Source: Shewanella subflava
GTDB taxonomy: Bacteria > Pseudomonadota > Gammaproteobacteria > Enterobacterales > Shewanellaceae
NCBI RefSeq assembly: GCF_025971955.1
Contig: NZ_JAPDMX010000018.1
Span: 28,818-92,817 of the forward strand
Reading direction: 5' to 3'
DNA: 64,000 nucleotides
Under the pieces are notes generated by a model. That model saw only the letters and a list, made by a program, of their open reading frames with translations, was not told where the DNA came from and made no database searches. Of the stretch, positions 29,603-36,515 are shown in pieces. The position numbers were made by a program, and so were the translations under genes. Numbering within the stretch: position 1 is the stretch's first letter; each line of letters opens with the position of its first letter.

Positions 29603-29952
29603 TATCCTGTCCATCATTGAACCTTAAAGCTTTGCTCCCTACAAAAAGTCTGCTGTCTAAAAATGCGTCACCAATCACTATTTAATGATTAAACGCTCAA
29701 AAACATTGATTTAAAGCAATCTTATTACAACAAATTATTTACACTTTCTTACATGATGCTAATATTGATACCACTGTTCTAGTGGTGCTTTTATCACTGC
29801 TCGCATTAACAATTGCTTCGTTACGGTGACATTTTAAGTGTTTTGCATTATTGAGTGCATTTTCGACTAATTTCGAAACACGCTGCAAGCTAACAAAGCA
29901 TTATTGCCATAAGAGCAATAACCATAAAAATAAAAAATGCGGAGTTTTATTT
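29603..29952. promoter_or_regulatory. Leader region of the outer membrane protein gene
   Basis: A 350-bp gene-free stretch. A promoter-like pair TTTACA (29738-29743) and TAATAT (29760-29765) with 16-bp spacing would give a leader of about 180 nt. A small hairpin ACCACT/AGTGGT (29770-29786) followed by GCTTTTAT lies at its start. An in-frame start upstream (29851) exists, but the segment before 29953 is not protein-like. Confidence 0.35.
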
Positions 29953-30873
29953 ATGTTCAAACCTTTAATACCTTGTGTCTTACTCATCTTGCCTTCATCG
30001 GTATGGGCAAGTGCAGATAACAGTGCAGAACTCGCCCAAGTCGAGCCTGTTAAGGCACCGGATCAATATACCTTTAATATTGGAGGTTTTTACGCCAACT
30101 CTGACTCTTACATGGTCGTCACAAATCCTAAAAATGGTGGTAATTTCCCTTTAGATTTTGAAACTGATTTAAATCTGAAAGAAAAACAATTCTTACCGTT
30201 TTTTGAATTCACCTATTCATTTAATCAAAAACATAATATCTATGTTGATTGGAAATCACTGCACCGTACAGCCCAATCCCCCTCTATCGAAAAAGATTTC
30301 CAAGTCACCATAGATGACACTGTTTATGATGTAGAAGCCGGTATCAGTTTACGCACAACATTAGACCTTGATATTTTACGTTTAGGTTATGGTTATGATT
30401 TTCTTCAGGGCAGTAATTATATTGTAGGTGCAAGCATTGGCTTACATACCATGTTTGTGAAAACAGCATTTGAAGGCAACATAGGAATTTGTGTACCTAA
30501 TAGCGATTTAGCTAAGTATTGTGATGAAGTCATTACCACCCCTAGCGTAGTAGATAACAACGTTACAGCACCTTTACCCGATATTGGTTTGTACGCTATT
30601 TATGAGTTTTCCCCCGGGTGGGTTTTCAGGGCGCATGCACAATATTTCGCATTAAAATATAATAAAGTGGATGGATCACTTATTGATGTGCGCGCCATTA
30701 TTGAAGCAAAAATATCTGATGGATGGTCATTAACTGCAGGTTTTAATTACTATGAAGTGGATGTTGATTATGAACAAACATTATCTGTATTAGAGCAAGA
30801 TGTGAGAATTGCTGATTATAATATTAATTACAGCTTCACAGGCCCAATGATTTCAGTGCAATACACATTCTAA
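29953..30873 (+). CDS. Outer membrane beta-barrel protein of unknown function
   Basis: A 307-residue exported protein. I chose the ATG at 29953: GGAG lies 8 bases upstream and the product begins with a clean signal peptide (FKPLIPCVLLILPSSVWA, cut after about residue 18-20). The mature part shows alternating hydrophobic/polar beta-strands, aromatic girdles, and ends in aromatic-rich QYTF with terminal Phe, the mark of BamA-assembled barrels. Two Cys in the IGICVPNSDLAKYCDE loop may form a disulfide. No domain name can be given. It is followed by a terminator and precedes a diguanylate cyclase with separate transcription. Confidence 0.8.
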   Translation: MFKPLIPCVLLILPSSVWASADNSAELAQVEPVKAPDQYTFNIGGFYANSDSYMVVTNPKNGGNFPLDFETDLNLKEKQFLPFFEFTYSFNQKHNIYVDWKSLHRTAQSPSIEKDFQVTIDDTVYDVEAGISLRTTLDLDILRLGYGYDFLQGSNYIVGASIGLHTMFVKTAFEGNIGICVPNSDLAKYCDEVITTPSVVDNNVTAPLPDIGLYAIYEFSPGWVFRAHAQYFALKYNKVDGSLIDVRAIIEAKISDGWSLTAGFNYYEVDVDYEQTLSVLEQDVRIADYNINYSFTGPMISVQYTF

Positions 30874-30888
30874 TGCACCACATTTTAT

Positions 30889-30916
30889 AAAAAGCATCGT
30901 TTGATGCTTTTTTTTT
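30889..30916 (+). terminator. Terminator after the barrel gene
   Basis: Stem AAAAGCATC / GATGCTTTT with loop GTTT and a run of nine T, 15 bp after the stop codon. Confidence 0.9.
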
Positions 30917-30984
30917 GCCGTTACAACTGGCTGTTTTACTGCTATATTTTCATTATGTTTTATATTAGTTCTTAGAGGATCCAT

Positions 30985-32010
30985 ATGTCGACTTCGCTTT
31001 TACAGATTGCTGCAGCGAACTTAAAAAAAGCCGTTCCTTTAATGCTGAAATATCAAATTCCTACAACACCCACTAACTATGCCCTTTGGTATGCTTATGT
31101 CAGTGAGCAAAATCCACAATTAAATGCTGAACTTGATGCAACCATTAAACAGAACCAAAGCTGCTCACCTGTAACCAGTGAATTATTGTTCCGTAAGCAT
31201 GTTGCCGATCCTGTCGAGCTTGATGTGCGTGATATGCGTAAAAATCTTGATGCTATGGTATGTGATTTATCTCAATCACTTAAAGATACCAATTCAGATA
31301 CAGCCACATTCCAAGCACAAATTGATAAGGACTTTACACGTTTAGCCGATCTTGAAAATAAAGGTTTTTCATTAGAACAAGTCATTGGTGTTGTTCGTAA
31401 TATTGTCAAAGAGTCGGCAAACATTCGCTCCAGTACCGTGAGTTTTACTCAGCAGTTACAAAAAGCACAATCAGAAATTGACTCACTTAAAACCCGCTTA
31501 GCTGAGTCTGAAAAAGATGTATTATATGATGCACTTACTAATATCCTTAATCGACGTGCGTTTGATGAAGATATTAATGCACAGATAGATTTAGCGCCTG
31601 ATGGCTGTTGTCTTATTTTACTCGATATAGACCATTTCAAAAAATTTAATGATAATTTTGGCCACCAGCTGGGCGATCTAGTTTTAAAAACCGTGGCTAA
31701 ACGTGTTCAAGAAGCTTGTCGAGACGGTATTAAGTTATATCGATTTGGTGGTGAAGAGTTTGCAATTATCATCCCCAAAAGCCAATTAAGAGTGGCCCGA
31801 CACCTTGCTGAAGCCATTCGAAGGGCACTTGAAAAACTCAGTGTTAAAGACAGACGCAGCGATAAAGTCATCGATTCTATCACTGCCTCTTTTGGCGTAG
31901 CTCAGTGGCTGCCAAAACAAGATGCTAGCCAACTAATTGAAAGCGCAGATAAACTGTTATATGAAGCAAAACGTCTTGGCCGTAATCGTGTGATGCCCAT
32001 TTCAAGTTAA
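30985..32010 (+). CDS. Diguanylate cyclase (GGDEF domain)
   Basis: A 341-residue soluble protein. The N-terminal half (1 to about 165) is helical with the conserved segment PTNYALWYAYVSEQNPQLN, found in many proteobacterial cyclases, and a coiled coil before the catalytic part. The C-terminal GGDEF domain starts at DALTNILNRRAF and has the active GGEEF signature at 255-259. It should make cyclic di-GMP from two GTP. The inhibitory I-site is degenerate (RDGI instead of RxxD five residues before GGEEF). It has no membrane segment. It is convergent with the sortase genes; a link to them is possible but not shown. Confidence 0.94.
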   Translation: MSTSLLQIAAANLKKAVPLMLKYQIPTTPTNYALWYAYVSEQNPQLNAELDATIKQNQSCSPVTSELLFRKHVADPVELDVRDMRKNLDAMVCDLSQSLKDTNSDTATFQAQIDKDFTRLADLENKGFSLEQVIGVVRNIVKESANIRSSTVSFTQQLQKAQSEIDSLKTRLAESEKDVLYDALTNILNRRAFDEDINAQIDLAPDGCCLILLDIDHFKKFNDNFGHQLGDLVLKTVAKRVQEACRDGIKLYRFGGEEFAIIIPKSQLRVARHLAEAIRRALEKLSVKDRRSDKVIDSITASFGVAQWLPKQDASQLIESADKLLYEAKRLGRNRVMPISS

Positions 32011-32043
32011 GTCAAAACGTTCAATCACACTGTCTCGTTAACC

Positions 32044-32673
32044 CTAAATGGATTTTGCTTCAACAATATAACGAAGGTCGGCCTCAGCCAATAATGAATC
32101 AAATGGATAGCAAGTGATTAATGTTAATCGGCTATCCTCAGTTGTTGCCATCTCCTCGACTTGCGATTCATGCACCACCCGTAAATCGGTCACTTTATAC
32201 TGGCTTAAATGGCCCTGGGTATTTTGCAGCTCAATAACATCACCCAATTGTATGTATTTAAGTCTTAAAAAATGACTGTCTCTATGTCCTGCAATAATGG
32301 TATTGCCTTGCTCCCCCACATCTGCGCCACCTAAAAATAAACCTGGTCCAAATGCCAGAGTCCGCCCAGACATTCCCGCCAATATATACAGATCATGTTT
32401 AGCAGACTGGAGCTTAGCACTCATAAAACGCATTTTAGCCACAGGGTATGTATCAGCCCAAGACCATGGTTTATGGGGTTTGTTATCCGCTAATGTTTGG
32501 TTAAATGCGCGCTCAATCAAATATTGCGCAAAGTGTGCTTTAGCCTGCATGTAACCCCCTTTTATCATCATCATCGAAGCCAGCAATAGCAACATAACAA
32601 AAGCGAGCCATTGCAACGCTTTGCCTCGTCTCCCCTTTGCGATAAACCGCTGTTCTGAATGCAAATTAAGCAT
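32044..32673 (-). CDS. Class GN-type sortase of the proteobacterial dedicated sortase system
   Basis: A 209-residue sortase with an N-terminal membrane anchor (about 22-37) and the sortase beta-barrel. The catalytic residues are H130 (AGHRDSHF), C188 (LITCYPF) and R201 (DLRYIV). This type occurs in Gram-negative marine bacteria in a fixed locus with one target protein. Sortases cleave a C-terminal sorting signal and transfer the target to an amine acceptor; the acceptor in Gram-negatives is not known to me. The start codon overlaps the end of the target gene by 8 bp, so both are translated together. Confidence 0.93.
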   Translation of the reverse strand: MLNLHSEQRFIAKGRRGKALQWLAFVMLLLLASMMMIKGGYMQAKAHFAQYLIERAFNQTLADNKPHKPWSWADTYPVAKMRFMSAKLQSAKHDLYILAGMSGRTLAFGPGLFLGGADVGEQGNTIIAGHRDSHFLRLKYIQLGDVIELQNTQGHLSQYKVTDLRVVHESQVEEMATTEDSRLTLITCYPFDSLLAEADLRYIVEAKSI

Positions 32674-34783
32674 TATCGGGCTCCGGAGGCTGAATAATAA
32701 GTAACTGCCCGGGTAACATGCGCTTTAACCACAAACCAAACAGCAAAGTTAAAGCGAATAAGCTTAAGCCTGCCAGCAACCATAATCGGCTAGCCGTTGC
32801 TGTTTGCGGTAAAAATCCTTGCTGGATAGTGTTAATCTGCCAACCCGCTGGCACTAATTGTCCAAGCTGATACTCACCTTTATCTCCATAGTGAGCATTT
32901 ACCGGTGTAACATCCACAGCCAATAAACTGGTAGCACTACTCACTAAATGATACCGCAATGCTAATGCTGCAATTTGTTGTTCGACACGATGACGATTAG
33001 CCGAATCTTGACTCAATTCTAACGCACTTATTTTTGCATTAGCCCATACCAAATCAAGCCCCGTGGCGGCATCAGCAGTAGTCAAATCCAATTGAGTTTG
33101 CCAATATTGGCCATTAATTTTGCCTGAGATAATCACCGGCTGTAATTGCTCTGCAGGGACTTTAAAACTTATCGCTATTGGAGAGCGTTGATAAACATCC
33201 TCAATATTAGCTGGCCAATACTCAGGGATACTGCCGTCGAGATGATATAACTCAACATCGGTTAGTACTGGCTGGCTTATTTTGTCAATTAACTGAGTCA
33301 TTTGCTGTTCAACTTCAGCTGATTTGCCAATGTAAGTAAAAGTACCTCTGCCGATGCTTGCTGCCCTTTTCATAAAGTGTGAATTAGGAGCCGAACCAAT
33401 CCCCACAGTGAACAAGCGTGAGTGTTGTAATTGATGGGCAATTTGTTCGAATAATTGCGCTTCGTTCGACACTGCGCCATCCGTCAAAAAAATCACCTGC
33501 CTTAATTTGGATTGTTGCTGAACATGATTGATTGTGGATCCCAATGCTTTATCTAAGGCAGGAGCCATTTCAGTGCCACCATCTGCATCTAAAGCCGCTA
33601 CATACCGCCTTGCTTTTACTAAGTTAGCCGCATTTGCTGCTTGTGCCTGAATAAACAAGGATTGCACACTCGAATTAAAATCAATGATGTTGAAACTATC
33701 CATGGGCTTTAATGTGGTTAACGCTAAGTCTAAAGCCCGCTTTGCTTGCTTAATTGACTCGCCTGCCATTGAGCCAGAGGTATCAATGACGAATATTAAT
33801 TCTCGATTGATATGATGCTGCGATTTATGCTCAAGACTCGGCGGCAATAGCAATGCCATAGCATAAATATCATCAGAAACTTCCGCGTTATCTTCCACGC
33901 TAAGCAGATGGGTTTGGCCTGTTTGATAGAAAATTGCACCTGCCACCTCATCCCCAACATCAGTTTGCCATTGCAACACAAAATCACGATCAAGCGGTAC
34001 TTTGCCTTGTAGCACAACATGAGTGAGCCGGCCTTGATTATGTTGTTGAATATCATGATAAAGACTCGATAACTGAGTCAAACCAAAGCCGCTGTCTATG
34101 TGAATGTTTAACGACACTTTATGGCTGGGTAACTGGTGCTGAGTTTGATTCAGCATAGGCACAACAATCTGCTGCGCTTGAGCAAACTCACCACGCTGAA
34201 AGTCAGGTCGATACCGAGGCGCTACCACCAAAGGAAAACGTAAACTGAAAATACCATCTTGATAACTCACCGTTTCTAAATAGGTAATTTCAACCACGAT
34301 TTGCTGTTGTGGACCAATATTGGCCAATTGGGTAGTGAAAATATTACTGCGCTGTTGACTTACAAGGCTTGCTTGTTTTCCTTGCTGCTTAGCACGCTCA
34401 AACGCCTGTTTAGCTTGCTGTTTAGGCTTGATAACGCCTTTAAATACCCGCTCGCCAATTACGAGTTCCATACCGTCTACCCCAGCATTGTCGGGTAATG
34501 GAAAGACATACTTAGCGTTTATCCACTCCTGTTCAATATTGTTGAAAATTTGCTTCACTGTAACGCGATTGATCAAGCCAGAAACGGCCATTTCAACTTG
34601 AGTGTCTAATGCCAACATCTGTTTTTGTTGGCCATTAATGTGATAGTTCACTACGCCTTGAGTCACCTCATCAGATACTCTACTAGCATCTGCATAAGAA
34701 TGCGGTGAGGACTCACTCATGTTGGTCACAACCAACAACCACACCCCCATTAAACCCAGCCCTAATGGCCCTTTAGCAAACAT
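32666..34783 (-). CDS. Sortase target protein with VIT and VWA domains
   Basis: A 705-residue exported protein. It starts with a signal peptide (about 1-25), followed by a VIT domain (about 40-175) and a VWA domain (about 325-495) with the MIDAS motif DTSGS. The C-terminus has the sorting signal L658-P-Q-T-A, a hydrophobic stretch (LWLLAGLSLFALTLLFGLWL) and positive residues KR. After that come about 16 further residues. LPQTA is the single-substrate equivalent of Gram-positive LPxTG. VIT/VWA proteins (inter-alpha-trypsin inhibitor-like) bind extracellular proteins. The protein is the only visible substrate of the adjacent sortase. Confidence 0.93.
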   Translation of the reverse strand: MFAKGPLGLGLMGVWLLVVTNMSESSPHSYADASRVSDEVTQGVVNYHINGQQKQMLALDTQVEMAVSGLINRVTVKQIFNNIEQEWINAKYVFPLPDNAGVDGMELVIGERVFKGVIKPKQQAKQAFERAKQQGKQASLVSQQRSNIFTTQLANIGPQQQIVVEITYLETVSYQDGIFSLRFPLVVAPRYRPDFQRGEFAQAQQIVVPMLNQTQHQLPSHKVSLNIHIDSGFGLTQLSSLYHDIQQHNQGRLTHVVLQGKVPLDRDFVLQWQTDVGDEVAGAIFYQTGQTHLLSVEDNAEVSDDIYAMALLLPPSLEHKSQHHINRELIFVIDTSGSMAGESIKQAKRALDLALTTLKPMDSFNIIDFNSSVQSLFIQAQAANAANLVKARRYVAALDADGGTEMAPALDKALGSTINHVQQQSKLRQVIFLTDGAVSNEAQLFEQIAHQLQHSRLFTVGIGSAPNSHFMKRAASIGRGTFTYIGKSAEVEQQMTQLIDKISQPVLTDVELYHLDGSIPEYWPANIEDVYQRSPIAISFKVPAEQLQPVIISGKINGQYWQTQLDLTTADAATGLDLVWANAKISALELSQDSANRHRVEQQIAALALRYHLVSSATSLLAVDVTPVNAHYGDKGEYQLGQLVPAGWQINTIQQGFLPQTATASRLWLLAGLSLFALTLLFGLWLKRMLPGQLLIIQPPEPDNA

Positions 34784-34794
34784 AACTGCTCCTT

Positions 34795-34814
34795 AAGGCA
34801 TGCTGGCATGCCTT
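34795..34814 (-). promoter_or_regulatory. Hairpin directly before the Shine-Dalgarno of the sortase target gene
   Basis: An 8-bp stem AAGGCATG / CATGCCTT with loop CTGG lies between pdsO and the target gene. On the minus strand its 3' arm is followed at once by AAGGAGC and the target ATG. Part of the arm (CCTT) could also pair with AAGG of the ribosome-binding site. It could be a weak attenuator or a translational switch. Confidence 0.5.
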
Positions 34815-34851
34815 TGGTCTATTCCATGAATTAAATGCGTTTTCGAAGGTA

Positions 34852-35601
34852 TTAATTGGCAGCAAGTTGTGCTGTTTCAGCAATCAGTTTTAAGGTCACT
34901 CGGCGGTCAAAAAAGTCATTCTCAAAATTTTGTTCCGCATGCATGGGCGAAGTGGCGCCATAGGCTTGACCTTGTAATCTTGTTTTATCGACTCCTCGGG
35001 CAATCAAGTAATTAGTCACCTCCAACAAACGTTGTTCTGATAGGGCTTGGTTAAATGCATCATTGCCGCGACGATCTGCATAGCCCATTAAATTGACATG
35101 TAAATCAGGCATGGATGTCATCATGTCAGCGACATTATCAAGTTGCTGCTGAAATAAAGGCGCAATTTGCGTTGAGCCCGTTTTAAACTGCACATTCATG
35201 CCGATACTCAGCTCTGTTAAGGTTTGCTCTTGATGTGCTTGAATACGGGCTAATTCGGTTTGTACCGCGAATAACGTTTGCTGCTGTTTGTCCATGTCGG
35301 CTAATTTGACATTCTGTTCATTAAGCGCAAATTCTTGTTGCGCTAGTAATGATTTTTGAGCAGTAATTTCTGACTCATCGCCAACGGACTTACCAATTAT
35401 TGTTCCGGTTAATGCCCCAATAAATGCCCCTACTGGTCCAGCTATCACAGCGCCGAGTATGGCTCCTGAACTCAGCCCGACTAACTCTTCAGTATGTTCG
35501 CGATCATTTGACGTTTCAGGGGCTTGGCTCGACGCGGCATAACTGACATTGCTCATCAGTAAAGATGAAATGATTGTGACGGTGATAATGTGCTTCTTCA
35601 T
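34852..35601 (-). CDS. pdsO: OmpA-family protein of the dedicated sortase system (PdsO)
   Basis: A 249-residue exported protein: signal peptide (about 1-22, MSNVSYA), a glycine-zipper segment (GAILGAVIAGPVGAFIGALTG, about 50-72), a coiled-coil part (about 85-130) and a C-terminal OmpA-like domain with MGYADRRGNDAFNQALSEQR, which in the family binds peptidoglycan through Asp/Arg. It matches the OmpA-type component found in proteobacterial sortase loci. It is first in a three-gene set with the target and the sortase, 68 bp upstream of the target gene and divergent from pdsR. Confidence 0.9.
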   Translation of the reverse strand: MKKHIITVTIISSLLMSNVSYAASSQAPETSNDREHTEELVGLSSGAILGAVIAGPVGAFIGALTGTIIGKSVGDESEITAQKSLLAQQEFALNEQNVKLADMDKQQQTLFAVQTELARIQAHQEQTLTELSIGMNVQFKTGSTQIAPLFQQQLDNVADMMTSMPDLHVNLMGYADRRGNDAFNQALSEQRLLEVTNYLIARGVDKTRLQGQAYGATSPMHAEQNFENDFFDRRVTLKLIAETAQLAAN

Positions 35602-35684
35602 AATGGTGTCCTGTTAATTGATGTGAAAAAATCGATGACGGTAAGCCGCTAGCGATTCGATGAAATCATTAAACAACAAATAAA

Positions 35685-35756
35685 TGGCTTTTTATGGGAG
35701 CAAATATGGCAATTTGAAGGTCAATTGTGGCAACAATATGGCAATTGCTTTGGCGC
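35685..35756. promoter_or_regulatory. Phased TGGCAA repeats, candidate PdsR operator
   Basis: In the divergent pdsO/pdsR region TGGCAA occurs at 35707, 35728 and 35739, with weaker copies TGGCTT at 35685 and TGGCGC at 35751. Two of them lie in the 12-bp direct repeat AATATGGCAATT (35703-35714 and 35735-35746). The distances of 22, 21, 11 and 12 bp put them on one face of the helix, as expected for an OmpR/PhoB-type response regulator. Regulator identity is inferred. Confidence 0.6.
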
Positions 35757-35780
35757 ACTTTAACCGCCAATAAATTGCTG

Positions 35781-35786
35781 TATAGT
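35781..35786 (+). promoter_or_regulatory. Candidate -10 box of pdsR
   Basis: TATAGT lies 37 bp before the pdsR start. The hexamer 17 bp upstream (CTTTAA) is a poor -35 box, which fits a promoter that depends on an activator bound at the upstream TGGCAA repeats. Confidence 0.4.
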
Positions 35787-35822
35787 CACAACAATAATCT
35801 GCTTATAGGAACTAATTAATTG

Positions 35823-36512
35823 ATGAAACGCATTGCCATTGTGGAAGATGAAGCGGCTATTCGTGACAACTATAAAGAGGTATTACAGCAACAAGGTTAC
35901 TGCGTACAAGCCTATCCTAATCGCCCTGCGGCGATGCAGGCCTTTCAGACTCGCCTTCCCGACTTAGCCATTATTGATATTGGCCTTGAAGGTGAAATTG
36001 ATGGCGGATTTACCCTATGTCAATCTCTCAGAGCCATGTCGAGTAGCATACCGATTATTTTTTTAACCGCGCGAAGTAGTGACTTTGATACCGTTTGTGG
36101 TTTGCGTTTGGGCGCCGATGACTACCTTTCTAAAGAGGTAAGTTTCCCCCATTTGTTAGCCCGTATCGCCGCGCTATTTCGCCGTTCAGAATTAATTGGC
36201 TCAAGCCCAATTGAAGACAATTTGATGATAAGAAACCATTTACAAATTGACTCAAACCGTATTCAGGTGACTTGGAAACAGCACCCCATTGAATTAACCG
36301 TAACCGAATTCTGGATGGTGCATGCCATGGCAAAACACCCTGGACATGTCCGCAGTCGTCAGGATTTAATGCAGGAAGCTAAAATTTTTGTCGACGACAG
36401 CACCATCACGTCACATGTAAAACGGATCCGAAAAAAGTTTATTGCCATTGACAGCGAATTTAATTGTATCGATACCGTTTATGGTATGGGTTACCGCTGG
36501 GACAGTTTGTAA
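35823..36512 (+). CDS. pdsR: Response regulator of the dedicated sortase system (PdsR)
   Basis: A 229-residue OmpR-family regulator: receiver domain (about 1-120) with acidic pocket VEDEA and phospho-acceptor D52 (IIDIGLEG), then a winged-helix DNA-binding domain (about 135-229, ending VYGMGYRW). I chose the ATG at 35823; TTG one codon before it is also possible. It is 3 bp upstream of the kinase gene and matches the response regulator always found with this sortase type. Confidence 0.92.
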   Translation: MKRIAIVEDEAAIRDNYKEVLQQQGYCVQAYPNRPAAMQAFQTRLPDLAIIDIGLEGEIDGGFTLCQSLRAMSSSIPIIFLTARSSDFDTVCGLRLGADDYLSKEVSFPHLLARIAALFRRSELIGSSPIEDNLMIRNHLQIDSNRIQVTWKQHPIELTVTEFWMVHAMAKHPGHVRSRQDLMQEAKIFVDDSTITSHVKRIRKKFIAIDSEFNCIDTVYGMGYRWDSL

Positions 36513-36515
36513 GGA

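Noticed and set aside
29851..29952. Upstream in-frame extension of the beta-barrel protein
   Set aside because: The extension lacks a ribosome-binding site and would put a basic, non-signal sequence in front of a clear signal peptide that has its own GGAG.
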